Below are positions 27,029 through 35,817 of a stretch of 64,000 nucleotides of DNA, piece by piece. Below the pieces are notes generated by a model. That model worked only from the letters and a program-made list of their open reading frames with translations, was not told where the DNA came from and ran no database searches. The number at the start of each line of letters is the position of its first letter. The first letter of the stretch is position 1. Source of the DNA: Burkholderia sp. WAC0059 (GTDB lineage Bacteria; Pseudomonadota; Gammaproteobacteria; Burkholderiales; Burkholderiaceae); contig NZ_PNEO01000010.1 in the NCBI RefSeq assembly GCF_002870125.1, positions 140,506-204,505 on the forward strand, written 5' to 3'. Made by a program: the position numbers and the translations under genes.

Positions 27029-27409
27029 ATGAACAACACGAAAGCAATCGCACGCCTCGTCATCGTCGCGCTGCTCGGCGCCTCGGCCACGGCCTTCGCC
27101 CAGCCGCACGACGCCGCGCGCGGCCATTCCGCTCACGGTAATGCCGCGCACGGCGGCCCGGCCCGTCGGGGCGCCGTCCACGACGCCTACATGGGCCGCG
27201 CCGGCGGTCCGATTCCGCATTCCGACTGGCACCGGGGCGACCGCCTGCCCAGCGAATACCGCGACCGCAACTACGTCGTCGACGACTGGCGCGACCACGG
27301 CCTCTCGGCGCCGCCGCGCGGCTATCAGTGGGTCGGCGTGAACGGCGACTACGTGCTGGCCGCCATCGCGACGGGCGTCATCGCGAGCGTGCTGAGCTCC
27401 GCCCGATAA
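27029..27409 (+). CDS. RcnB-family periplasmic protein
   Basis: A 126-residue exported protein: signal peptide ending TAFA, a His/Gly-rich stretch (AARGHSAHGNAAHGG), then the RcnB domain with DWHRGDRLPSEYRD, YVVDDWRDHGLSAPPRG and YQWVGVNGDYVLAAIATG. E. coli RcnB takes part in nickel/cobalt homeostasis; many Burkholderia paralogues have unknown roles. The His-rich segment could bind metal. It lies 217 bases after hyfI, with TATATAGT near 26950 as a possible -10, so it is probably a separate unit. Confidence 0.82.
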   Translation: MNNTKAIARLVIVALLGASATAFAQPHDAARGHSAHGNAAHGGPARRGAVHDAYMGRAGGPIPHSDWHRGDRLPSEYRDRNYVVDDWRDHGLSAPPRGYQWVGVNGDYVLAAIATGVIASVLSSAR

Positions 27410-27445
27410 TCGCCGTCGCGCCGCAAAGTACGAAGAAACGCCATG

Positions 27446-27481
27446 AAAAAACGCGCGGTCCGCATCGAGCCGGACCGCGCG
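27446..27481 (-). terminator. rho-independent terminator of the dehydrogenase operon
   Basis: Minus strand stem CGCGCGGTCCG / CGGACCGCGCG with an 8-base loop, then T6. It lies 73 bases past the hydroxyisobutyrate-type dehydrogenase stop and also sits after the convergent RcnB gene. Confidence 0.8.
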
Positions 27482-27554
27482 CCATGCCCCGCCGGGGCTC
27501 GCGGTCGGGTCCGGTTCGTCCCGCGGGACAGGCCGGCCCCTCCGCCTGACAAGT

Positions 27555-28457
27555 TTACTTCTGCCCCAGCGTCAGGCCCGCCGCTTCCTCGCTGAACTTC
27601 GCCATCTCGGTGTGATCGTGGCCCTTGCCGAGCCGGTTCGCGGCCGCGAGCCACAGTTCGCGGCACAACGCCGCGAACGGCGCGGACACGCCGCCGTCGT
27701 GGGCTACTTCGAGCGCGATGCCGAGGTCCTTGGCCATGAGGTCGAGCCCGAAGTTGCTGTTGAAGGCACGCGACAGCACGAACTGCTTGAACTTCTTCTG
27801 CGTGCTGTTGTTCATCCCCGTCGAGGCGTTCAGCACGTCGACCATCCTTTCCGCATCGAGGCCGAAACGCTGGCCGATGAGCAGCGCCTCCACGCCGATC
27901 AGGAACCCGCCCGCCGAAACGAGGTTGTTCAGCGCCTTCATCGCCTGGCCCGCGCCGATCGCGCCGACCTCGGTGATCGTCGTGCCCATCGCGCGCAACA
28001 GCGGCATGGCGCGCTCGACCGAGGCCGGCGCACCGCCCGTCATGATCGCGAGCTCGCCCGTCTTCGCGCGCGCCACACCGCCCGACACGGGCGCGTCGAT
28101 CATCTCCACGCCGTCGGCTTCGAGCGTCGCCGCGAGAGTCTGCGTCACGCCCGGAATGCCCGAGGTCATGTCGATCACGAGCGCGCCCTTCGCGAGCTGC
28201 GAACGCACCGGCGTGATCACGTCGACGACGTGACGGCTCGTCGGCAGGATCGTGACGATCGCGTCCGCGCCCTTCACGGCCTCGGCGACGCTCGCCGCCG
28301 CCTCGCCGCCGACCTCGGCCGCGAACTTCGCGGCGTGGCCCGGCGCGACGTCGTAGGCCGCCACGTGAAAACCGGCGCCGACGAGGCGGGCCGCCATCGG
28401 CCAGCCCATGTTGCCGATGCCGATGAAGGCAACCCGTTTGAAGGCGACCGCGCTCAT
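27555..28457 (-). CDS. 3-hydroxyisobutyrate dehydrogenase-family oxidoreductase
   Basis: A 300-residue NAD(P)-dependent beta-hydroxyacid dehydrogenase. The Rossmann start is VAFIGIGNMGWPMAARLVGAGF; the substrate motif is DAPVSGGVARAKTGELAIMTGG; the catalytic Lys is in GQAMKALNNLVSAG (about 175). The family covers 3-hydroxyisobutyrate, tartronate semialdehyde and threonate-type acids, and the sequence alone does not decide. Last of a three-gene coupled operon (transporter, carboxymuconolactone decarboxylase-like protein, this enzyme); its ATG overlaps the preceding stop (ATGA). Confidence 0.9.
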   Translation of the reverse strand: MSAVAFKRVAFIGIGNMGWPMAARLVGAGFHVAAYDVAPGHAAKFAAEVGGEAAASVAEAVKGADAIVTILPTSRHVVDVITPVRSQLAKGALVIDMTSGIPGVTQTLAATLEADGVEMIDAPVSGGVARAKTGELAIMTGGAPASVERAMPLLRAMGTTITEVGAIGAGQAMKALNNLVSAGGFLIGVEALLIGQRFGLDAERMVDVLNASTGMNNSTQKKFKQFVLSRAFNSNFGLDLMAKDLGIALEVAHDGGVSAPFAALCRELWLAAANRLGKGHDHTEMAKFSEEAAGLTLGQK

Positions 28458-28843
28458 GACAGCGCCCCTTCCTTCACGAGCACTTCGTGCGCGGCCTTGA
28501 ATGCGCCGAGGCCGCACGGAATACCCGAGTAGGCCGTGGCGTGCAGCAGCGCCGCCTTGATCTCCTCGACGGTGACGCCGTTGTTCAGCGCGCCCTTGAC
28601 GTGGAGCTTGAGTTCGTCGGTGTGGCCCGCGACCGTCAGCATGGCGAGGTTCATCAGGCTGCGGGTCTTGCGGTCCAGCGTCGGGTCGCCCCACGCCCAG
28701 CCCCAGGCCCAGGCCGTGGTCGCGCGCTGGAACGACATCATGAAGTCGTCGGCGCGCTTCATCGAGGCGTCGACGTACTCCGGTCCGAGCACCGCACGGC
28801 GGATCGGCATGCCTTTTTCGAACAGTGCATCATCGTCTTTCAC
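28454..28843 (-). CDS. carboxymuconolactone decarboxylase-family protein (copy 1)
   Basis: A 129-residue all-helical CMD/AhpD-fold protein: AFNNGVT-type motif here as GALNNGVTVEEIKAALLHATAYSGIPCGLGAF. True CMD decarboxylates 4-carboxymuconolactone, but short stand-alone members often have other or unknown roles. The GTG at 28843 is chosen because AAGGAG lies 9 bases upstream; it overlaps the transporter stop (GTGA). A second copy lies at 43839-44237 beside another transporter. Confidence 0.85.
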   Translation of the reverse strand: MKDDDALFEKGMPIRRAVLGPEYVDASMKRADDFMMSFQRATTAWAWGWAWGDPTLDRKTRSLMNLAMLTVAGHTDELKLHVKGALNNGVTVEEIKAALLHATAYSGIPCGLGAFKAAHEVLVKEGALS

Positions 28844-30216
28844 GATTGAACTCCTTGTTGAATGAGTGAAGTAGGTTCGTTGGGATTGACCAGCTCGAGC
28901 GGACGGCCGGTCGTGCGTGGCCCGATCGCGGCCACGACGGCGGCAACGACCAGCCAGCAGGCGGAGATGTACGCGAACACGCTCAGGTAGCCGGCGCTCG
29001 CGTACAACATGCTCACGATGAAAGGACCGATCACGTTGGTCAGCCGCCCGAGGCCGTAGCACAGCCCCGCGCCGGCCGAGCGCAGATGGGTCGGATACGA
29101 CTCCGGCGTGTAGATGTAGAGCGTCGCGTTCATCAACTGGATCGTGACGATGACGAGCGCGCCGAACACCACGATGAAGATCGCCGACGGCGCAAGGCCG
29201 TAGGCCACGCCGGCGACGGCGATGACGACGGCGTCCACCGCGACGATCCACTTGCGCTCGAAGCGCTCGATCACGAACGTGCCGAGCCAGGCGCCGAGCG
29301 GGTTGCAGATGGCGATGAGGCTCGAGTATTCGAGCGACTTCGTGATCGTGAAGCCGTGCTGCACGAGCAGCGTCGGCACCCAGGCGACGAAGCCGTAGAA
29401 GCCGAGCGTCTGGAAGACCCAGATCAGCGAGAGGCCGATGGTCTGCTGCCGGTAGCCGGGCGCGAACATCTCGCGCAGCGACGAGCCCGACCGGAGCGGC
29501 ACGCCGGCGTAGGCCGGACCGCCCGCGACCGCGGTGTCGGCCGGCATCACGCCGCCCGCGCGCTCGAGCCGCTCCAGGATCCGGCGCGCCTCGTCCACGC
29601 GGCCTTTCGCGAGCAGCCAGCGCGGCGATTCCATGAGCCTCGTCGCGAACGGGATCGCCAGCAGACCGAAACTGCCCCAGACGAAGACGAGCCGCCAGCC
29701 CCAGTCGCCGACCGGCACGACGAACCGCGCCACCCACGCCGTCGCCGGAATGCCGATCAGGCCCAGCGTGAAGATCAGGCTCATGTACTTGCCGCGCAGG
29801 CGGGCCGGGAAAAACTCGCTCACGTAGACGTTGGCGATGACCGTCATGCCCGACAGGCCGATCCCCGTGAGGAAGCGGAACACGGCGAGCGAGAGGACGT
29901 TCCACGACGCCGCGTTCAGCAGCGAGAAGAGCGTGTAGACGACGATGCTCAGGATGAAGCCGCGCCGGCGGCCGATGCGATGCGCGAGCATCCCGCCGAA
30001 CGTGCCGCCGATGAACATGCCGCCGAAGCTCGTCGAGGTGATCAGCGCGACGTCGCTGACGGGAATGTGCCAGCTACCGACGATCGCGGGCGCGGCATAC
30101 GCGAAGGTGTTCAGGTCGGCGAGCTCGAAGAAGTAGGCGAACGCGAGCGCGCAGATGGCGATGCGGTGGAAGGCCGTAATCGGCAGCCTGTCCATCCGCT
30201 GGCTGATGTCGTTCAT
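28840..30216 (-). CDS. MFS transporter, sugar/organic-acid type
   Basis: A 458-residue 12-span major facilitator protein. It carries the loop 2-3 motif AHRIGRRRGF, YVSEFFPARLRGKY after span 4 and YTPESYPTHLRSAGAG in the second half, typical of the sugar/aromatic-acid porters that use a PES-R motif. Substrate not deducible. ATG at 30216 with GGAG upstream. First gene of the unit MFS - CMD - dehydrogenase; a promoter with a TGT-N3-ACA-like site lies 70-100 bases upstream, facing the GntR gene. Confidence 0.88.
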   Translation of the reverse strand: MNDISQRMDRLPITAFHRIAICALAFAYFFELADLNTFAYAAPAIVGSWHIPVSDVALITSTSFGGMFIGGTFGGMLAHRIGRRRGFILSIVVYTLFSLLNAASWNVLSLAVFRFLTGIGLSGMTVIANVYVSEFFPARLRGKYMSLIFTLGLIGIPATAWVARFVVPVGDWGWRLVFVWGSFGLLAIPFATRLMESPRWLLAKGRVDEARRILERLERAGGVMPADTAVAGGPAYAGVPLRSGSSLREMFAPGYRQQTIGLSLIWVFQTLGFYGFVAWVPTLLVQHGFTITKSLEYSSLIAICNPLGAWLGTFVIERFERKWIVAVDAVVIAVAGVAYGLAPSAIFIVVFGALVIVTIQLMNATLYIYTPESYPTHLRSAGAGLCYGLGRLTNVIGPFIVSMLYASAGYLSVFAYISACWLVVAAVVAAIGPRTTGRPLELVNPNEPTSLIQQGVQS

Positions 30217-30276
30217 GTCAGGACGTCTCCATTTTGTTTTGGCAACCGATGCCGGCATCCCATGCCATCATCAGAT

Positions 30277-30313
30277 TGTATGGCAATATGACACGTATAA
30301 GATTGTCCGTCAA
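30277..30313 (-). promoter_or_regulatory. promoter and GntR-type operator of the MFS-CMD-dehydrogenase operon
   Basis: Minus strand TTGACG (30313-30308), 17 bases, CATATT (30290-30285). TGTATGGCA (plus 30277-30285), one base from the TGTATGACA found at the other units, overlaps the -10. The bases around the -35 (ATTGACGGA) match the promoter at 33672-33699. Confidence 0.6.
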
Positions 30314-30373
30314 TATACCGGGAGCGGGATCCGCATGTAAAATGAGCGCCTCGCGACGACACTCGAACGGACG

Positions 30374-31117
30374 ATGAGCAGCTCTCTCAAAGTGGTGCCC
30401 CAGCCGGTGCGACGGCAGGTCGAGGACGCCTTGCGGGCCGCCATCGTCGCGGGCCGCTTCCTGCCGGGCGACCACCTGCCCGACCGGCTGCTCTGCGAAA
30501 CCTTCGGCACGAGCCGCAGCGTCGTGCGCGAGGCCGTGCGGCTGCTCGAAGCCGAGGGGCTCGTCGTCGTGCATCCGAATCGCGGGCCGTTCGTCGCGAT
30601 GCTTTCCGTCGAGGACGCGCGCGACGCCTACGAAGTGCGAGCCGCGCTCGAAGCGCTCGCCGGCGAAGGATTCGCGCGGCGCGCGAGCGAGGCCGAGCGC
30701 GCCGCGTTGCGCGCGGTCTACGAGGAACTGCGCGACGCGCCGGCCGGCATCTCGCGCGACGCGCTGCTCGACCTGAAGCGGCGCTTCTACGAAATCCTGA
30801 CGACGGGCAGCCGCAACGCGCTCGCGACGCGCATGCTGGAGCGGCTGCTGATTCGCAACAGCCGGCTGCGCGCGACCTCGCTATCGAGCCCCAACCGCCT
30901 GCCGAAAACGGTCGAGGAGATCGGCCGCATCATCGAGGCCGTCGAGCGCCGCGACGCGGCGGCCGCGGCAGCGGCCTGCCGCGCGCACGTCGAGGCTGCC
31001 GCCGACGTCGCGATCCGCATCCTCAGGGAGCGCGACGCCGGCACGGCCGGCAACGATCGTCCCGATCACCCTGGCAACGGCGAGGACGCGCGCAGCCTCG
31101 CCGACGCCGAGGGCTAA
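30374..31117 (+). CDS. GntR-family transcriptional regulator, FCD domain (1)
   Basis: A 247-residue FadR-type regulator. Winged helix at about 10-75 (LCETFGTSRSVVREAVRLLEAEGLVVVHPNRG), then the helical FCD effector domain (about 85-220) with the usual Asp/His pattern, and a polar C-terminal tail of about 20 residues. It is divergent from the MFS operon, with the operator-like site between them, so it very probably regulates it. Ligand unknown, probably the transported acid. FCD regulators generally bind TNGTNNNACNA sites, which fits the sites listed here. Confidence 0.92.
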   Translation: MSSSLKVVPQPVRRQVEDALRAAIVAGRFLPGDHLPDRLLCETFGTSRSVVREAVRLLEAEGLVVVHPNRGPFVAMLSVEDARDAYEVRAALEALAGEGFARRASEAERAALRAVYEELRDAPAGISRDALLDLKRRFYEILTTGSRNALATRMLERLLIRNSRLRATSLSSPNRLPKTVEEIGRIIEAVERRDAAAAAAACRAHVEAAADVAIRILRERDAGTAGNDRPDHPGNGEDARSLADAEG

Positions 31118-31184
31118 AAGCACCCGCCCAGCGGCGCCCGCCCGGCACAGGCGCAGCGCCGCCGTCGCGCGCCGCGCTCCTCCG

Positions 31185-32477
31185 TTACAGCCCCGCCAGC
31201 CTCGTCCGCGCGTCGGCGCGAGCCTGCTGCTTTTCGGCCGCCGACGGCCAGACGAAAACGAGCAACCCCAACGCACCCGAGAGCGAAATGGCGCCCGCGA
31301 GAAAGAACGCGCTCTCGAAGTGTCCGCTCCACTGCACGAGGTAGCCCGTGACGGCCGGCCCCACGATGCCCGAGCAGTTCGAGAGAAAGTGCACGAAACC
31401 GCCCACGCCGCCGACGCGCGCCGGCGCCACCGAGTCGCCGATGATCGCCCAGTAGCTCGTCGCCGTCAGATAGACGCTCAGCGTCGCCACCGACATGATG
31501 GCCGTCGCCGCCATCGCGCTGTGCAGCTCGCCTGAGAGCACGATGCCGATGCCCGAGAGCGTGAGCAGCGTGCAGCTCACGAGCTTGCGCGAGAAGATGG
31601 CGCGGCCGGTCAGGCGGAACACGAAGTCCGACAGGAAGCCGCCGCCCGCCATGCCGACGAACGCGCCGATCCACGGAATCGCGTTGATCATCGCCATGCG
31701 CTGCAGCGGCATGTGGTACTCCATCGTCAGATACATCGGGAACCACGAGATCAGGAAATAGATCGTGTAGTTGAAACCGAAGAACGCCCAGGCGGTGGCG
31801 AGCAGCGACGGCTTGCGCAGATAGCTGCCGAGCGAGGGGGCGTCGGCGTCGTTGCGCGCCGGGCTGCCGGCGCCGATCTCCTCGCGTTCCTGCGCGCTGA
31901 CGAGCCGGCTCTTGCCCGGCGAATCGGCGGCGAGCGCAGCCCAGGCGGCTACCCAGACGAAGCCGATCAGCGAGATCAGCACGAACGCGACGCGCCAGCC
32001 GAAGCTGAGCGCGAGCATGCCGAAGAGCGGCCCGGCGAGCGCCGCGCCGAGCGGGCCGCCCGCGTTGCAGATGCCGACCGCCGAAGCGCGTTCGCGATGC
32101 GGGAACCACTCGTTCACGAGCTTGTTCGCGGTCGCGCTGAACGGCCCTTCACCGATGCCGAGGCCGATGCGCGTGAGCAGCAGCGTAGTGACGTTCAGCG
32201 CCGCGGCCGTGAGGCCGCAGAACACCGACCAGACGACGAACGACGTCGTGAACACCCGCTTCGCGCCGAACCGGTCCGCCGCGTGGCCGCCGACGAAGCA
32301 GAAGAGCGCGTAGCCGGCGAAGAAGCTGCTGAACACGATGCCGAGCTGCGCCGGCGCGAGGTGCATCTCCCTGACGATGAACGGCGCGGCGATCGATAGC
32401 GCCGCCCGGTCCAGATAGGCAACGATGCTGCCGAGAAACAGCATGGATACAAGTACCCAGCGAATACGCAGAGTCAT
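31185..32477 (-). CDS. MFS transporter, anion:cation symporter (ACS) type
   Basis: A 430-residue 12-span facilitator. RWVLVSMLFLGSIVAYLDRAALSIAAPFI and DRFGAKRVF near the start, GIGEGPFSATANKLVNEWFPHRERASAVG (span 4-5) and AIPWIGAFVGMAGGGFLSD in the second half are typical of the ACS family that moves hexuronates, galactonate, glucarate or phthalate. The start is ATG 32477 with AAGGAG 8 bases upstream. It follows the bicupin gene by 85 bases in the same unit; convergent with the GntR gene. Confidence 0.88.
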   Translation of the reverse strand: MTLRIRWVLVSMLFLGSIVAYLDRAALSIAAPFIVREMHLAPAQLGIVFSSFFAGYALFCFVGGHAADRFGAKRVFTTSFVVWSVFCGLTAAALNVTTLLLTRIGLGIGEGPFSATANKLVNEWFPHRERASAVGICNAGGPLGAALAGPLFGMLALSFGWRVAFVLISLIGFVWVAAWAALAADSPGKSRLVSAQEREEIGAGSPARNDADAPSLGSYLRKPSLLATAWAFFGFNYTIYFLISWFPMYLTMEYHMPLQRMAMINAIPWIGAFVGMAGGGFLSDFVFRLTGRAIFSRKLVSCTLLTLSGIGIVLSGELHSAMAATAIMSVATLSVYLTATSYWAIIGDSVAPARVGGVGGFVHFLSNCSGIVGPAVTGYLVQWSGHFESAFFLAGAISLSGALGLLVFVWPSAAEKQQARADARTRLAGL

Positions 32478-32562
32478 GGGTGTCTCCTTGATTGTTTTGT
32501 CTTTATGGGCCGGTGGCGACCGGCACCCGCAACGCGCCATTGCCCGCGCTGCGCATGACGCG

Positions 32563-33507
32563 CTATACGAACTCGAAACCGGTGGCCCGCGCGTTCGTGT
32601 AGACGCCGCCGTCCTGCACGATCAGGAACAGCGCGCGCTTCGCGCCGTCGTTGTGGTGCGAATGACCCGAGCACGGCGGCGTGATCGTGGTGGCCCAGGG
32701 CAGCCAATCCTTGCGCTCGCCGTCCACGATGCTGTAGCACCCGCCGCCCTCGATCGTCAGCGTGACCGCGACCGAGTTGTGCCGGTGCGCGCGCTGCATC
32801 GTGCCGGGCTCCAGCGTGTTGTAGGCGAGCGAGAGCGTGGGCAGGATGTTGCGCCCGTCGAGCTGCGAATCGGACGAGAAGATGACCGCGCGTGCCGCCG
32901 TGCCCTCTTCCTTTTCGAGGCTGTACATGAGGTCGATCTGCCGCTGGATTTCGCGGGCCGGATAGTGAATGGCCTCGATCGGTGCACGATCGCGCGGCGC
33001 CGGCTGCCATCCCTCGAACGCCAGCATCGGCTCGTTGCCCACGGCCCAGAGCACCGCGCCCTCGCGCGCCTCGAAGGCCGCGTGCTCGCCGCCGGGCAGG
33101 ATGAAAACGTCGCCGGCTTGCCAGTCGATCGAGACGTCGCCCTGCCGGACGTTGCCCGAGCCGCGAATCACGTAGTGCACGACGCCCGAGGCCACGAGCT
33201 CCGTCGCGATCCGCTCGCCCGCACGGATCGCGATGTAGCGCGCGAGCAGATGCGGCGTCGTGCAGGGCGTCTTCGCCTCGAGCGTGTCGGAAATGTCGCA
33301 ATAGATAACCGAGGTCGGCGCATCGGCCGCGAGCGCGCGGTCGGCTTCTTCAGCAAATGTCGAGCCCGGAACGCGCGAGAGCTTGCGCATGAAGGCCGTG
33401 GCCGGGTTGAAATAGACGGCGCGCCGCTGCGCGTCGGTGACGGCGTCGCGCTGCTTCTGGGGCGGCATCTCGCCCATGCGCGTGACGCGTCGAGTGATCG
33501 TCTCCAT
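32563..33507 (-). CDS. bicupin protein
   Basis: A 314-residue protein with two cupin domains (about 75-150 and 205-300). The first has GSGNVRQGDVSIDWQAGDVFILPGGEHA; the second has AYNTLEPGTMQRAHRHNSVAVTLTIEGGG with candidate metal-binding histidines (HRHN) and SGHSHHNDG. The arrangement resembles gentisate 1,2-dioxygenase-type bicupins, but the ring-cleavage identity is unproven. AGGAGG is 6 bases before the ATG at 33507. First gene of a unit with an ACS transporter, behind a promoter with an embedded GntR-like site. Confidence 0.8.
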   Translation of the reverse strand: METITRRVTRMGEMPPQKQRDAVTDAQRRAVYFNPATAFMRKLSRVPGSTFAEEADRALAADAPTSVIYCDISDTLEAKTPCTTPHLLARYIAIRAGERIATELVASGVVHYVIRGSGNVRQGDVSIDWQAGDVFILPGGEHAAFEAREGAVLWAVGNEPMLAFEGWQPAPRDRAPIEAIHYPAREIQRQIDLMYSLEKEEGTAARAVIFSSDSQLDGRNILPTLSLAYNTLEPGTMQRAHRHNSVAVTLTIEGGGCYSIVDGERKDWLPWATTITPPCSGHSHHNDGAKRALFLIVQDGGVYTNARATGFEFV

Positions 33508-33671
33508 TTTTTTCCTCCTGCGGTTCGACCGCTTGATGACTTCGTCTCTATGTTCTTTTCCGGTCCGCGCAGCGTCTCCCGCTTCCGCATGGCCGGACTT
33601 TCGTGGCCGGCCTGGCGCCGTGCCTGCGTCCACGCAGGACGCGGTGCGGCCTCGCCGATCGTTCCGGCCAG

Positions 33672-33699
33672 ATTATCATTCTGTATGACAATCCGTCAA
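33672..33699 (-). promoter_or_regulatory. bicupin promoter with embedded GntR-type site
   Basis: Minus strand TTGACG (33699-33694), 16-base spacer, GATAAT (33677-33672). TGTATGACA (plus 33682-33690) fills the spacer. A bound regulator would block polymerase directly. Layout is nearly the same as at 47256-47283. Confidence 0.75.
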
Positions 33700-33763
33700 T
33701 GATATGAAATTAGGGGATGAAGGGAAAACGGCGCCGCAAGCAGTGCCGGGACGAGCACCGTCC

Positions 33764-33782
33764 ATCCCGCGAAACGCGGGAT
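33764..33782. other. short perfect hairpin after the DeoR gene
   Basis: ATCCCGCG and CGCGGGAT with an AAA loop, 54 bases beyond the DeoR stop. No T-run on either side, so not a classical terminator, but correctly placed to affect the end of that transcript. Confidence 0.4.
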
Positions 33783-33835
33783 CGGAGTAAGGAAAACGCA
33801 GAGGAAAAACGACCGGAAAGGTTCGGTGCGCCCGG

Positions 33836-34603
33836 TCAGTCGGCCGTCTCGACCGTCACCTGCTCGAGCGCGCGGAACGGTTCGAGCCGCGCCGGCTCGG
33901 CGCCGGCCGACGTAATGAGCCGCCACGCGCGTTCGAGCGGCGTCCAGTGCTGCTGGCGCGCGCGGCCGAGCTTGTCGGTGTCGGCCAGCACGAAAATCTG
34001 CGCGGCGCGGCGCACGATGCAGTCTTTCAGCGCGGCCTGCTGCGCGCTGGCCTCGCACAGACCGAAACCGGCCACGACGCCGTCGGCGCCGAGAAACGCC
34101 TTGTCCACGCTGAGACGGCTCAGCACGAGTTCGGCCAGCGGGCCGAGCGTGCTCATGCTCGAGCTGCGCAGATCGCCGCCGATCAGCGTGAGCCGCACGC
34201 CGGGCGCGCTCGCGAGCGTCATCACGGCGAGCAGGTTGTTCGTCACCACGTGCAGGTCGCGATGTCCCGCAAGCCGGCGCGCGAGCGCGGCGCACGTCGT
34301 GCCGCCGTCGAGAATCACCGTGTCGCCGTCCTGCACGTGAGCGGCGGCGGCATGCGCGATCGCTTCCTTCTGGTCGCGCTGCGCGGCCTTGCGCTCCTCG
34401 AGCGAGGCCTCCGGTTCGTGCGCGCCGACGAGCGCCGTCGCGCCGCCGTAGGTCCGCACGAGCCGGCGCTGCTGCGCGAGCGTCGCCAGGTCGCGCCGGA
34501 TCGTCGCCTCGGACACGCCGAGCGCCGAGCATAGCTGCTCGACGTTGGCCTCGCGGGTCAGCACGAGGTCGAGAATGGCGCGGTGACGGTCGGCTACTTT
34601 CAT
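33836..34603 (-). CDS. DeoR/GlpR-family transcriptional regulator
   Basis: A 255-residue sugar-phosphate-sensing repressor. The DeoR helix-turn-helix is at 5-57 (VEQLCSALGVSEATIRRDLATL...LVRTYGGA), and the ISOCOT-like effector domain follows (VILDGGTTCAALARRL, VTNNLLAVMTLA, LIGGDLRS, FLGADGV). It lies 173 bases after pdxA2 on the same strand and probably controls the kdgT-dtnK-pdxA2 operon, sensing a four-carbon sugar-acid phosphate. Candidate operators are the palindromes at 38171-38185 and 38218-38243. Confidence 0.93.
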   Translation of the reverse strand: MKVADRHRAILDLVLTREANVEQLCSALGVSEATIRRDLATLAQQRRLVRTYGGATALVGAHEPEASLEERKAAQRDQKEAIAHAAAAHVQDGDTVILDGGTTCAALARRLAGHRDLHVVTNNLLAVMTLASAPGVRLTLIGGDLRSSSMSTLGPLAELVLSRLSVDKAFLGADGVVAGFGLCEASAQQAALKDCIVRRAAQIFVLADTDKLGRARQQHWTPLERAWRLITSAGAEPARLEPFRALEQVTVETAD

Positions 34604-34776
34604 GGCGGGTTCGGGAACACGGAGCGATCGGCAGGACTGCCGATGTTACACGAGCGGGCCCGCGATCTGTCGCGAGACCTGCCGGCGACCGCGCCCCTCT
34701 CATGGACGAAACGAAGAAGGGGCGGGGCACGCCATGCCGGCGCTCGCCCGCCCCTTCGATGCGCTTCGGCGCTCGA

Positions 34777-35775
34777 TCAGCGGCGCGTTGCGAGCTCCGC
34801 CGCCTGGCGCAGCGCTTCGAGCATGCTGCCCTCGTCCACCACGCCCTTGCCCGCGATGTCGAACGCCGTGCCGTGATCGACGGACGTGCGGATCACTTCG
34901 AGGCCGACCGTCACGTTCACGCCCGCTTCGAGGCCGAGCACCTTGACGGGGCCGTGCCCCTGGTCGTGATACATCGCGACGACGAGGTCGAAGTCGCCGC
35001 GGCCCGCGCGGAAGAACAGCGTGTCGGCCGGCAACGGCCCCGTGACGTCGAACCCCTTCGCCTGCAACGCCTCGACGGCCGGGATGATCTTCTCTTCCTC
35101 TTCGCCATAGCCGAACAGGCCGTTTTCGCCGGCGTGCGGGTTGATCCCGCACACGCCGATGCGCGGCTTCGCGATGCCGGCCTTCACGAGCGTCGCGTGG
35201 CCGCGCTCGATCGTGCGCTGCACGAGGCCGGGCTCGATCTTGCGGATCGCGTCGATGATGCCGATGTGCGTCGTCACGTGAATCACGCGCAACTGCGGCG
35301 CGACGAGCATCATCGACACCTCGTCGACGCCCGTCAGGTGCGCGAGCATTTCGGTGTGGCCCGGGTACTTGTGGCCGCCCGCGTGCAGCGCTTCCTTGTT
35401 CAGCGGCGCCGTGCAGATCGCGTCGATCTGTTTGGCCTGCGCGAGCTCGACCGCGCGCGCGATGAAGCGGTAGGCCGCGTCGCCGGCCACGGGCGAGAGC
35501 TTGCCGAACGGCAGGTCGGCCGGGATCAGTTCGAGATCGACGCAGTCGATCGTGTCCCGCTCGAAGCGCGCCTGCGACGCGTCGGCGATGCGCCGCACCT
35601 TGAGCTTCGAACCGGTGATGCCGATCGCGCGTTCGAGCCGGCGCGCGTCGCCGATCACGAGCGGACGGCACTGGGCATGCACGGCCTCGTGCGCAAGACT
35701 CTTCACGACCACTTCGGGGCCGACGCCCGCGGCGTCGCCCATCGTGATGCCGATAATGGGGAGATAGGTGCTCAT
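34777..35775 (-). CDS. pdxA2: 4-phospho-D-threonate 3-dehydrogenase-type PdxA homologue
   Basis: A 332-residue PdxA-family NAD-dependent dehydrogenase. Metal and substrate residues are seen in VTTHIGIIDAI, CGINPHAGENGLFGYGEEE and MYHDQGHGPVKVL; the N-terminus is IIGITMGDAAGVGPEV. Because it sits directly after a DUF1537 kinase and a sugar-acid permease, it is more likely the catabolic PdxA2 (oxidising and decarboxylating 4-phosphothreonate/erythronate to dihydroxyacetone phosphate) than the vitamin B6 enzyme. Gap of 42 bases to dtnK. Stereochemistry of the substrate is not deducible here. Confidence 0.9.
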   Translation of the reverse strand: MSTYLPIIGITMGDAAGVGPEVVVKSLAHEAVHAQCRPLVIGDARRLERAIGITGSKLKVRRIADASQARFERDTIDCVDLELIPADLPFGKLSPVAGDAAYRFIARAVELAQAKQIDAICTAPLNKEALHAGGHKYPGHTEMLAHLTGVDEVSMMLVAPQLRVIHVTTHIGIIDAIRKIEPGLVQRTIERGHATLVKAGIAKPRIGVCGINPHAGENGLFGYGEEEEKIIPAVEALQAKGFDVTGPLPADTLFFRAGRGDFDLVVAMYHDQGHGPVKVLGLEAGVNVTVGLEVIRTSVDHGTAFDIAGKGVVDEGSMLEALRQAAELATRR

Positions 35776-35817
35776 GGTATCAGTCGCTTCCTCTGGTTTC
35801 GTCCGGGAGCGCGGCGC

